Origin: Bacteroidota bacterium
Lineage (GTDB): Bacteria > Bacteroidota > Bacteroidia > Bacteroidales > VadinHA17
Length of the DNA: 26,045 bases
Reading direction: 5' to 3'
NCBI GenBank assembly: GCA_012838685.1
Contig: DUOU01000255.1
Span: 1-26,045 of the forward strand
Position numbers and translations under genes: made by a program. This document shows, one piece after another, positions 1 through 7,267 of this stretch. The notes beneath the pieces are model-generated. The model had not been told where the DNA came from. It saw only the letters and a list, made by a program, of their open reading frames with translations, and made no database searches. The stretch's first letter is position 1. The number at the start of each line of letters is the position of its first letter.

Positions 1-1014
1 CTCTTCCACCATAACAACCTGGAACCTTCTTTCCAAAGCTTTATCCTTTTCGAAATATTTTTGGTATTCGTTCAAGGTGGTCGCCCCGATCGATCTAAGT
101 TCCCCCCTCGCAAGAGCCGGTTTGAGTATATTGGCCGCATCCATCGCCCCTTCAGATTTTCCGGCGCCCACCAAAGTATGTATCTCGTCTATAAAGAGAA
201 TTACCTCCCCATTTGAAGCGATAACCTCGTTTATAACCGATTTCAGACGTTCTTCAAATTCACCCTTATACTTCGCTCCCGCGATCAAAGCGCCCATATC
301 AAGCGAAAAAATCACTTTTGACTTCAAATCCTCGGGAACATCCCCCCTCACTATCCTGTGGGCTATCCCCTCGGCAATCGCTGTCTTTCCCACGCCAGGT
401 TCCCCAATCAGAAGAGGATTGTTTTTTGTTCTTCGTCCCAATATCTGGAGTATCCTTCGGATCTCCTCGTCCCTTCCGACTACAGGATCAAGATTCCCGG
501 CACTGGCCTTTTTATTGAGATTGGTAGCAAACCTGTTAAGTGAATCATAAGTATCCTCGGAGGTCTGGCTATTTACGTTCCTTCCCTTTCTGAGTTCAAC
601 GATAGCCTCCTTCAAGCTCTTGGGATCAATGCCATTATCTTTCATCAAGCGGCTTCCGTCGTTTTTTGTGTTAAGTATGCCCAAAATCAAGTGTTCAACC
701 GCTATATACTTATCTTTCATCGACTTGGCAATTTCCTCGGCATTTTTAAGAGAGTCCAGTAGTTGAGGTGACATATAGGAATCCGCCCCGGTAACCCGGG
801 AATAACTGTTTATCACAACATCCAACTCCTTTTTCAAAGCGTTCATATTCGCGCCAACCTTCCCAAAAAGAAAATCGGTTATACTCTCGGCAACATTCAT
901 CAGCCCTTTGAGCAGATGAGTGGGTTCAACCGACTGTTGGCCTCTCGCCTCGGCTATTTCAAACGCTTTCTGAATAGCCTCCTGCGACTTTATCGTATAG
1001 TTTTCCATCTTCAT
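1..1014 (-). CDS. clpB: ATP-dependent chaperone ClpB (N-terminal part, cut by window edge)
   Basis: ClpB/Hsp104 is a hexameric cytoplasmic AAA+ unfoldase that works with DnaK to rescue aggregated proteins. I translated 338 codons in one open frame to the window edge. Residues 1-150 form the double Clp N-domain (two repeats, including SQEAIQKAF and VEPTHLLKGL). AAA+ domain 1 follows, with Walker A GEPGVGKT at residues 204-211, the pore-loop tyrosine in KYKGEFEERL near 249, Walker B VILFIDEIHT at 271-280, and the arginine-finger region ALERRFQVV near 326. The M-domain and second AAA+ ring lie outside the window, so ClpB is chosen over ClpA/ClpC by N-domain and AAA1 similarity only. The start is the ATG at 1014; an in-frame ATG at 1008 is also possible. 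It is transcribed divergently from the flavin reductase gene. Confidence 0.93.
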   Translation of the reverse strand, partial: MKMENYTIKSQEAIQKAFEIAEARGQQSVEPTHLLKGLMNVAESITDFLFGKVGANMNALKKELDVVINSYSRVTGADSYMSPQLLDSLKNAEEIAKSMKDKYIAVEHLILGILNTKNDGSRLMKDNGIDPKSLKEAIVELRKGRNVNSQTSEDTYDSLNRFATNLNKKASAGNLDPVVGRDEEIRRILQILGRRTKNNPLLIGEPGVGKTAIAEGIAHRIVRGDVPEDLKSKVIFSLDMGALIAGAKYKGEFEERLKSVINEVIASNGEVILFIDEIHTLVGAGKSEGAMDAANILKPALARGELRSIGATTLNEYQKYFEKDKALERRFQVVMVEE

Positions 1015-1091
1015 ATTTCTTGTGCTATTATAGTTAATTCAATACGGGAACCAATGTTCAAAATCTCTGCCAACACAATTCTTTGCCTTTT

Positions 1092-1110
1092 TGACACATT
1101 TATAGTGTCA
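1092..1110. promoter_or_regulatory. Inverted repeat TGACAC-N7-GTGTCA between clpB and the flavin reductase gene
   Basis: Two perfect 6-bp arms (TGACAC at 1092-1097, GTGTCA at 1105-1110) flank a 7-bp AT-only spacer. It lies in the divergent promoter region, 78 bp from the clpB start and 71 bp from the start of the 1181 gene. The symmetry suits a dimeric DNA-binding regulator. It is not the CIRCE element of HrcA. Function is inferred from position and symmetry only. Confidence 0.35.
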
Positions 1111-1155
1111 CTATGGCCATGTAGGGCTATCCTGCGTTTATTCGGGCCAAAAGAT

Positions 1156-1163
1156 TATATTTG
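1156..1163 (+). promoter_or_regulatory. Bacteroidota -7 promoter element (TATATTTG)
   Basis: TATATTTG matches the Bacteroidota -7 consensus TAnnTTTG exactly and ends 17 bp before the ATG at 1181, so the leader would be very short. I see no TTG at the expected -33 position (about 1134-1136 reads gcg), so this is a half-supported promoter. Confidence 0.45.
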
Positions 1164-1180
1164 CCGCAAACATCAATGAA

Positions 1181-1759
1181 ATGGAGAAAATTTCCTGGAA
1201 ACCCGGTACAATGATTTACCCTTTACCCGTTGTAATGGTCAGTTGCGGAACTAAAAGGGAAGATTACAATATTATCACGGTAGCATGGACCGGAACAATT
1301 TGCACCGATCCGGCGATGTGTTATATTTCGTTACGGCCGGAGCGACATTCGTACGATATAATAAAAAGAAATAGGGAATATGTTATTAATCTGACAACCA
1401 GGGATCTTGCCTTCGCAACAGACTGGTGCGGAGTAAAATCGGGTCGAGACCATGATAAATTCTCTGCCATGGGATTGACCCCCATAGCGGCCACAAAAGT
1501 CAAATCCCCGATGATAAAGGAGTCGCCTATCAACATAGAATGCGTCGTTAAAGAGATAAAAGAGCTGGGTTCCCACCATATGTTCATCTCTGAAGTAGTG
1601 GCGTTGAACGCCGACGATAAATACATCGACCTCAAGACCGGCGCCTTTATGTTCAACTACGCCAGGCCGATTTGTTACAGTCATGGGAAGTACTATGAGA
1701 CCGGTAAAATGATCGATAGGTTCGGTTTTTCCGTCAGACGCAAAAAATTAGGCAAATAA
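1181..1759 (+). CDS. Flavin reductase family protein (FMN-binding split-barrel)
   Basis: A 192-residue protein of the flavin reductase-like family (Flavin_Reduct/DIM6-NTAB type), which binds FMN in a homodimeric split barrel and typically reduces flavin with NAD(P)H. The family pattern is clear: PLPVVMVSCGT near residue 15, NIITVAWTGTICTDPAMCYISL (residues 30-51) forming the FMN-binding strands, then RPERHSYDIIKRN and EYVINL, and a C-terminal ICYSHGKYYETG segment seen in many Bacteroidota members. No oxygenase partner is adjacent, so the physiological substrate is unknown. Start: an ATG 17 bp after a good -7 element. The ABC transporter gene follows 78 bp downstream with its own possible promoter, so the two need not be co-transcribed. 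Confidence 0.85.
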   Translation: MEKISWKPGTMIYPLPVVMVSCGTKREDYNIITVAWTGTICTDPAMCYISLRPERHSYDIIKRNREYVINLTTRDLAFATDWCGVKSGRDHDKFSAMGLTPIAATKVKSPMIKESPINIECVVKEIKELGSHHMFISEVVALNADDKYIDLKTGAFMFNYARPICYSHGKYYETGKMIDRFGFSVRRKKLGK

Positions 1760-1783
1760 TTTTAAAATATTATATATTTACCC

Positions 1784-1813
1784 TTGTAGAAACAGTAAGG
1801 TTTTATAACTTCA
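1784..1813 (+). promoter_or_regulatory. Possible promoter for the ABC transporter gene (TTG-N19-TAacTTca)
   Basis: TTG at 1784-1786 and TAACTTCA at 1806-1813 are separated by exactly 19 bp, the Bacteroidota -33/-7 spacing. The -7 element matches four of the six fixed consensus positions. Transcription would begin near 1820, just before the ATG at 1838. Confidence 0.35.
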
Positions 1814-1837
1814 AATCCAAAATTAAACATCCCCCCT

Positions 1838-4800
1838 ATGAGCGAGAAGATACTTGAAACTTTGATGCAACTGTTCGCGATAATCGCGAAACCGCAACGC
1901 AACGACAAAGAAAGAAGAGAGGTTGTTGAGGCATTTCTGAGAAAATTACTCAACCAGGAACTGGTAAACAAATATCTGAGTATTTATGATGTCGCTTACG
2001 AAGAGGCAGTAAAAAAGCTTGAAAAGAGCAGTGCTGAGCGCAGGGAAGGGGCAATCGCCATAAGGATCAGGAAACTTTGCATGAACATAAACAACGAAGG
2101 GCAACTAGATCAGGAGCAAAGGGTATTCGTCGTTATAAAAGCACTTGAATTCTGTAAATCCGGTGACGAAGAGGTCAGCCAGATGGAGCTCGACTTCATA
2201 AAAACCCTTGCCGAGGGATTGAACATTAGCGAAGAAGAGTACAATTATATTGAAAAATTTGTACTCAACCCGTTCGACAAACTGCCCGACTACCAGACCA
2301 TTTTGCTTATCAATGGGGAAGAGAGCTCGAAATACAAAGAGGCGAAGCATATGTACAAAGAGCTTCTGAGAGGAGAGATATGGGTTCTTTTCATCCCCTC
2401 CATGAAAATATATTTTGTAAGATTTACGGGAACAGGGGAGCTCTCCATGAACGGTCAGCTTTTGGAAGAGGATAAAGTATATCCCTTCAGCGAGGGTTCT
2501 TCGATAAAAGGCTACAAAATAAAACCTATCTATAATTGGGACGTTACAGTGCAGTTCCTGAAAGAGGAGTTCGAGGCTTCAAGGGTTGTATATGAGGTAA
2601 ACGATATTGAATACAGGTTCAAAGGAGGCAAGGTTGGCATACACCATATGAGTTTCAAGGAGGAGTCCGGGAGAATGGTTGGAATTATGGGCGCCAGCGG
2701 TGCCGGAAAATCGACTCTTCTTGGCGTCTTGAACGGACAAAACCCACCGTCAGAAGGAAACGTGATGATAAACGGTGTCGATATTCACCAGGATAAGGAG
2801 AAAATAAAGGGTCTTATTGGATATGTTTCACAAGACGACCTTCTTATTGAAGATCTTACTGTATTTGAAAACCTATATTACAACGCTAAACTCTGCTTTG
2901 GAAACCTATCTGAGGAAGAGATTACGAAAAGGGTCGACGAAACCCTGAAAAGTCTGGGTCTCTTTGAGATAAGAAACATGAAAGTTGGAAGTCCGCTTAA
3001 CAAAAAAATCTCGGGAGGGCAGCGTAAAAGACTTAATATATCGCTCGAGCTTATCAGGGAACCGGCCATTATGTTTTTGGACGAACCAACATCAGGGCTC
3101 TCATCGCGCGACTCTGAGAATATACTCGACCTTTTGAAAGGGTTGGCCAGAAAAGGTAAATTACTTTTTATCGTTATTCACCAACCATCTTCCGATATTT
3201 TCAAGATGTTCGATAAACTTATAATTCTTGACACCGGAGGATACCTTATATATAATGGTAACCCCATAGAGTCTATCGAATACTTTAAGAGAAAAATGGA
3301 GCAGGCCAATTACAATGAAAGCGAGTGCTATGCCTGCGGAAATGTAAATCCCGAGCAGATCTTCAACATTGTGGAGACCAAAGTGTTTTCGGAGACCGGT
3401 CAGCCTACTGATACCAGAAGGAAGTCGCCAAAAGATTGGAGCGATGCCTATAAAGCGGAACAAAAGGAGGAAAAGATTGATCCCGGAAGCGGAATTCCCG
3501 AAATCCAGTTCAGGCCTCCTAGCAAATTCAAACAATTCGTAATTTTCACCAAAAGAGACATTTTATCTAAGATAGCCGACACCCAATATCTTCTTATCAC
3601 ACTTCTGGAGGCTCCCATCCTGGCGGCAGCGCTCTCCGTGCTGATAAAATATTTCGATGAAAGCGCGCTGAACGCCAAATACACTCTTTTTGACAATGTC
3701 AACCTACCTGTTTATATATTCATGTCGGTTATCATTGCCATTTTCATGGGCCTTACGGTCAGCGCCGAGGAGATAATAAAGGACAGGAAAATTCTGAAAA
3801 GGGAAACCTTCCTGAACCTTAGCTGGAACAGTTACCTATCGTCCAAAGTATTCGTACAGTTCGGCATATCGGCTATTCAGGCCTTTACTTATGTTTTGAT
3901 AGGAAATTCCATTACCGGTATCAAAGGGATGATGTTTGAATATTGGCTGGTACTCTTCACCTGTTGGGCTTCAGCGAATATGTTGGCATTGATTGTTTCC
4001 GACAGTTTCAACGCTGTTGTAACTATTTATATTTTGATCCCTTTCCTCGTAATACCCCAGATCATTCTCAGTGGTGTTATGGTAAAATTTGAGAAACTTA
4101 ACCCACGACTGTCATCTCCTGTGGAAATTCCTTTTTACGGGGAGCTTATAACCGCAAGGTGGGGTTATGAGGCCTTATGCGTCAAGCAGTTCAAAGACAA
4201 CAGATACGAGAAGCAGTTTTATATCTACGACAAAGCCATGAGCCAGGCTAAATACAAAAAGGATTATCTTGTTTCTGAACTGAAGGGAAAACTTGAAAGC
4301 ATTAAGTCTGATCTGAACAGGGAGGCCAAAAGCGATAGTTACGAAAGCAATATAAAAGTAGTTTACAACGAACTGAAAAAAGAGGCCGAAGGAATTTCAA
4401 AATTGGAGTTTCCCGATCTTGACAAACTGACTCCTTCAACAATTACACTGGAAATAGTCAATGATGCGCTTGATCATGTTGAGACCATTCGAAGATATTA
4501 TGTGGCGTACTCAAATAACGCCAAGAATTTGAAAGATGATATAGTATCGAAACTTCAGGGGCAGGACAATGAGGCTTTTCTGAAATTAAGAGATGATTAT
4601 TACAATAAGTCTTTGGAAGAATTCGTGACAAACAAAAACGAAACATTAAAAATTGTGGAGTACAACGGCGAAATTTTTCAGAAACTTGACCCGATATTTA
4701 TGGATCCTTCCCACAATTTTATCAAGGCGCATTTTTACTCTCCCACAAAAAAGTTGTTTGGCCAGAACATTGACACATTCTGGGTCAATATAATGGTTAT

Positions 4801-4897
4801 ATGGGCCATGACACTCCTTTTTTATGTAATACTTTACTTCAGACTGTTGAAAAAGACTCTTGAATTCGCGGAAGGAATCGGCAAGTATAAGGACTAA
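1838..4897 (+). CDS. ABCG-type ABC transporter, ATPase-permease fusion with N-terminal TerB-like domain
   Basis: A 1019-residue half-transporter with its ATPase before its membrane domain (ABCG/ABC2 order). Residues 1-150 are helical and acidic and resemble the TerB-like domain; residues 150-255 form a small beta-rich linker (GTGELSMNGQLLEEDKVYPF). The nucleotide-binding domain spans about 260-500: Walker A GASGAGKST at 285-293, signature SGGQRKR from 392, Walker B IMFLDEP at 411-417, H-loop His448. A CxxC pair (Cys497, Cys500) follows. Predicted membrane segments are near 582-603, 626-645, 671-690, 700-722, 726-750 and 981-1003. The 230 residues between segments five and six are charged, helical and coiled-coil-like, the position of the large external loop of ABCG proteins. 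Substrate unknown. It converges with siaC at a hairpin terminator. Confidence 0.85.
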   Translation: MSEKILETLMQLFAIIAKPQRNDKERREVVEAFLRKLLNQELVNKYLSIYDVAYEEAVKKLEKSSAERREGAIAIRIRKLCMNINNEGQLDQEQRVFVVIKALEFCKSGDEEVSQMELDFIKTLAEGLNISEEEYNYIEKFVLNPFDKLPDYQTILLINGEESSKYKEAKHMYKELLRGEIWVLFIPSMKIYFVRFTGTGELSMNGQLLEEDKVYPFSEGSSIKGYKIKPIYNWDVTVQFLKEEFEASRVVYEVNDIEYRFKGGKVGIHHMSFKEESGRMVGIMGASGAGKSTLLGVLNGQNPPSEGNVMINGVDIHQDKEKIKGLIGYVSQDDLLIEDLTVFENLYYNAKLCFGNLSEEEITKRVDETLKSLGLFEIRNMKVGSPLNKKISGGQRKRLNISLELIREPAIMFLDEPTSGLSSRDSENILDLLKGLARKGKLLFIVIHQPSSDIFKMFDKLIILDTGGYLIYNGNPIESIEYFKRKMEQANYNESECYACGNVNPEQIFNIVETKVFSETGQPTDTRRKSPKDWSDAYKAEQKEEKIDPGSGIPEIQFRPPSKFKQFVIFTKRDILSKIADTQYLLITLLEAPILAAALSVLIKYFDESALNAKYTLFDNVNLPVYIFMSVIIAIFMGLTVSAEEIIKDRKILKRETFLNLSWNSYLSSKVFVQFGISAIQAFTYVLIGNSITGIKGMMFEYWLVLFTCWASANMLALIVSDSFNAVVTIYILIPFLVIPQIILSGVMVKFEKLNPRLSSPVEIPFYGELITARWGYEALCVKQFKDNRYEKQFYIYDKAMSQAKYKKDYLVSELKGKLESIKSDLNREAKSDSYESNIKVVYNELKKEAEGISKLEFPDLDKLTPSTITLEIVNDALDHVETIRRYYVAYSNNAKNLKDDIVSKLQGQDNEAFLKLRDDYYNKSLEEFVTNKNETLKIVEYNGEIFQKLDPIFMDPSHNFIKAHFYSPTKKLFGQNIDTFWVNIMVIWAMTLLFYVILYFRLLKKTLEFAEGIGKYKD

Positions 4898-4902
4898 AAA
4901 CA

Positions 4903-4931
4903 TAGAGAGCTACCATGTTGGTAGCTCTCTA
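4903..4931. terminator. Perfect 12-bp hairpin between convergent genes
   Basis: TAGAGAGCTACC (4903-4914) pairs without mismatch with GGTAGCTCTCTA (4920-4931) around a 5-nt loop. Read on the minus strand the stem is followed by TGTTTTTAG, a typical U-rich tail, so it most clearly terminates the siaB-siaC transcript. Lying 6 bp after the ABC transporter stop codon, it may work in both directions. Confidence 0.8.
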
Positions 4932-4998
4932 AAAATCTGGAAATATTTCTAAAAAATTAACTACGTAATCAGGTATACCTGTGACTTATAAGTAGCAG

Positions 4999-5376
4999 TT
5001 AAGCTATCTCAATCATTTTGAACGGGACTCTGATTATGGATTCATAATCCTCACCTGCTTCCAGCATATCTTCATCATCCTCTTCGTAATACCAATTTAT
5101 CTGTACCTCATTTTTTGCCTTGTGGATATTCTCAAGACGCTTGAAAATATCAAGGATACATTTAGAGGAACTGGTATTAAAATATTCCAATCGGATATCT
5201 ACGACAGTCTTCTCAAGAGGAGACTCTTTGTAGCGATCAAGCCAATCAACCAAAGGTTTGTAAAACTCTACGGAGTTTTCCGGAATTGAACGCCCTTTAA
5301 TTTCAAATACCCCCTCACTAGCGTCAAACTTCACAGTAGGTGTTTTTGGTGTTCCTTCAATAATGATCGGTTCCAT
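4999..5376 (-). CDS. SiaC-family regulatory phosphoprotein (DUF1987)
   Basis: A 125-residue protein that matches the SiaC family. In Pseudomonas aeruginosa, SiaC is phosphorylated on Thr68 by the kinase SiaB, and the unphosphorylated form binds and activates the diguanylate cyclase SiaD. Here the YFNTSSSK motif places a threonine at residue 68, in the same local context. Other family traits are the start MEPIIIEGTPKTPTV, the FEIKGRSIPENS strand-turn and the acidic WYYEEDDEDMLEAGEDYE stretch near 95-112. The gene sits 22 bp downstream of siaB on the same strand, so the two form an operon that ends at the hairpin 4903-4931. No SiaD-like cyclase or SiaA-like phosphatase is in the window, so the downstream target is unknown. 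The name is by family; I give no symbol because function may differ. Confidence 0.85.
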   Translation of the reverse strand: MEPIIIEGTPKTPTVKFDASEGVFEIKGRSIPENSVEFYKPLVDWLDRYKESPLEKTVVDIRLEYFNTSSSKCILDIFKRLENIHKAKNEVQINWYYEEDDEDMLEAGEDYESIIRVPFKMIEIA

Positions 5377-5398
5377 TATAATAAAGTATTAAGTGTTA

Positions 5399-5971
5399 TT
5401 ACCATTTTTGTCCCTCTTCTGAATCATCGATAACGATGTTCATATAAAAAAAACAATATTCATCGTTATACTTTTCAAAAGTGTAATTGAGCTTTCTTCC
5501 CGTCTTCTTCGCGATATCTACCAAACCCAATCCTCCTCCCCCTTTATCAGAAATTCTCTGATGGTTGAGTATAAACTTATACAACTCTTTTATCTCCTCA
5601 AAAGTAGATTTATTTATTCTTTGTAATCTCTCTTCCAACTTAGGTAGATGCTCAACATGAACGAAGTTACCCGTAACAATTCTATAACCGCGTTCTAACT
5701 TCTGTATTACCACCACACCAAAACGCTCCGCCTCCTGATCATAAAAATCTTCCGGGACCTCATCAACATGGTGATACAGATTCTGTAGGCTCTCAACCAA
5801 AACATTATAAACCTTTTTTCGAAGTTTTGGAAGTTCATCACTGCTGATCATCCTATCCTCAATCGTGTCAAGTATCTTGTTTATAACATCAGAGTCTATA
5901 TTCCCCCTAACATCAAGGATTACTCCATCCTTAACATGCTGTTTTATATAAGTATCTACATTAAAGCCCAT
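5399..5971 (-). CDS. SiaB-family protein kinase (DUF6272, GHKL-like fold)
   Basis: A 190-residue cytoplasmic protein of the SiaB family, kinases related to anti-sigma-factor/histidine-kinase ATPases, expected to phosphorylate the SiaC protein encoded next. An N-box-like helix VYNVLVESLQNLYHHV lies at 54-69, with Glu60 and Asn64 placed as in GHKL ATP sites, and a glycine-rich G-box-like loop KGGGGLGLVDIAKK at 143-156. The frame can be read from an ATG at 6019, but a -7 element TATATTTG occupies 6007-6014 on the same strand. Transcription should therefore begin near 6000, which supports the ATG at 5971, where the sequence also starts to look like the family (MGFNVDTYIKQ). It forms a two-gene operon with the SiaC gene. 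Confidence 0.82.
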   Translation of the reverse strand: MGFNVDTYIKQHVKDGVILDVRGNIDSDVINKILDTIEDRMISSDELPKLRKKVYNVLVESLQNLYHHVDEVPEDFYDQEAERFGVVVIQKLERGYRIVTGNFVHVEHLPKLEERLQRINKSTFEEIKELYKFILNHQRISDKGGGGLGLVDIAKKTGRKLNYTFEKYNDEYCFFYMNIVIDDSEEGQKW

Positions 5972-6006
5972 CAAGCTTCTATTAAGAAAATACCCCTTTA
6001 ACGGAA

Positions 6007-6014
6007 CAAATATA
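6007..6014 (-). promoter_or_regulatory. Bacteroidota -7 promoter element for siaB-siaC
   Basis: On the minus strand this reads TATATTTG, an exact TAnnTTTG match. Nineteen bases further upstream (6034-6036) the minus strand reads TTC, one base off the -33 TTG. It overlaps the longer possible siaB start at 6019 and so helps decide the start codon at 5971. Confidence 0.55.
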
Positions 6015-6112
6015 ACCAATAAAATTTATATCTGAATCCATCCATCCATTAAACCCTAAAAATAGTATTCTTTTTTGAGAAAAAGGAAAGCTTACCGAAA
6101 TTTTTTATCAAT

Positions 6113-7267
6113 TTATATGCTCTGTTCTAAATTTATCCCCTTTCTGCTTCCCTCATATATCTCATATCCGGCGAAAATACACTCTATTGAACCGTTGAAC
6201 AACACCTTCCTGGCAAAGGGTTTCAATCCAATCTTGTGTAAGTACTCCTTGCCTGAAGTTATCACCCATGCCTTGTAACCCCCACATTTATGTTTCAATA
6301 CTGAACCAATGTCGCCATAAAGCCTGTCCAATTGCTCCGGTTTGATTCTCTCTCCATAAGGAGGGTTCATAATGATCGTACCTGGTTCGCCAGTTGAGAT
6401 AAACTCTCTGAAGTCTGCTTTCCTTACATCCACATAATCCAACAACCCTGCTTTGGTTAGATTTTCCCGTGCTATTTTAACAGCCGCCTCTGAAATATCG
6501 GAACCGCCCACATTTATTTGACCAACCATTTTTTTTGAATTTTCTTCAGCAACAATCTTCTTGAAAAGATTTTCGTCGTAATCGTTCCAGTTCATGAATC
6601 CAAAGGAACCCCTGAAAAAACCTGCCGGAATATTGGCCGCCATCATCGCTGCTTCAATCAAGATCGTTCCCGATCCGCACATCGGATCCATTAACCTTTC
6701 CCTCCTATCCCAACCCGACAAAGTTATCATACCAGCGGCCAATACCTCATTTAAGGAGGCCTCTCCATGGGCGGTTCTATATCCTCTCTTATATAAAGGT
6801 ATAACTGACGAGTCCAAAGAAATTGTTGTTTTTGTGTGGCTTATGTGAAGATTCACGACAATATCCGGCTTAACATTGTCCACCGAAGGTCTTCTACCCT
6901 GTTTTTGTCTGAAAAAGTCGGCAATAGCATCTTTAAGAATCAACGCGGGATATCCTGTATGGTTAAATATTTTGGAGTTGACAACAGGCACAACCAAAAA
7001 AGAGGTATCTGCGTCCATATAAAGTGACCAGTCAATTTTTGAGGCCTCATCATAAAGATCCTCTTTTGACCTAATAATAAACTCACCTATCGGGAACAAA
7101 ACCGACATCGCCAAACGTGACGCATAATTTACACGATATAACTGCTCTTTTCCTCCGGAGAAAATAACCGCCCTGTTCACAGGTTTGACATCCCTTGCTC
7201 CTAGCGCCGACAGTTCCCTGGCCAGAAGTTCCTCCAAACCGAATAGAGTCTTGGCTACAAATTTCAT
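6113..7267 (-). CDS. THUMP-domain class I rRNA guanine-N2 methyltransferase (RlmL/YpsC type)
   Basis: A 384-residue SAM-dependent RNA methyltransferase, close in plan to the N-terminal methyltransferase of E. coli RlmL, which makes m2G2445 in 23S rRNA. The N-terminal third (FVAKTLFGLEELLARELSAL, then a THUMP domain to about residue 150) binds RNA. HGEASLNEVLAAGMI leads into SAM motif I, DPMCGSGT at 194-201. The catalytic motif IV is NPPYGER at 301-307, of the NPPY class used for exocyclic amino groups. The ATG overlaps the stop codon of the upstream S41 protease gene by four bases (ATGA), so translation is probably coupled. Length suits the single-domain family members (about 375-390 residues) rather than the two-domain E. 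coli RlmKL. The exact target base is inferred. Confidence 0.88.
   Translation of the reverse strand: MKFVAKTLFGLEELLARELSALGARDVKPVNRAVIFSGGKEQLYRVNYASRLAMSVLFPIGEFIIRSKEDLYDEASKIDWSLYMDADTSFLVVPVVNSKIFNHTGYPALILKDAIADFFRQKQGRRPSVDNVKPDIVVNLHISHTKTTISLDSSVIPLYKRGYRTAHGEASLNEVLAAGMITLSGWDRRERLMDPMCGSGTILIEAAMMAANIPAGFFRGSFGFMNWNDYDENLFKKIVAEENSKKMVGQINVGGSDISEAAVKIARENLTKAGLLDYVDVRKADFREFISTGEPGTIIMNPPYGERIKPEQLDRLYGDIGSVLKHKCGGYKAWVITSGKEYLHKIGLKPFARKVLFNGSIECIFAGYEIYEGSRKGINLEQSI

Noticed and set aside
77..550. A 157-codon + strand frame at the left edge
   Set aside because: It is antisense to the ClpB N-terminal region, which reads continuously with all motifs on the minus strand.
1015..1180. 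CIRCE heat-shock operator upstream of clpB
   Set aside because: No TTAGCACTC-N9-GAGTGCTAA match; the inverted repeat present has other half-sites.
5972..6019. Longer SiaB start at 6019
   Set aside because: A TATATTTG promoter element at 6007-6014 overlaps it, and the added 16 residues do not look like the family.
6036..6049. Short ATCC tandem repeat
   Set aside because: Only three units, non-coding, likely chance.
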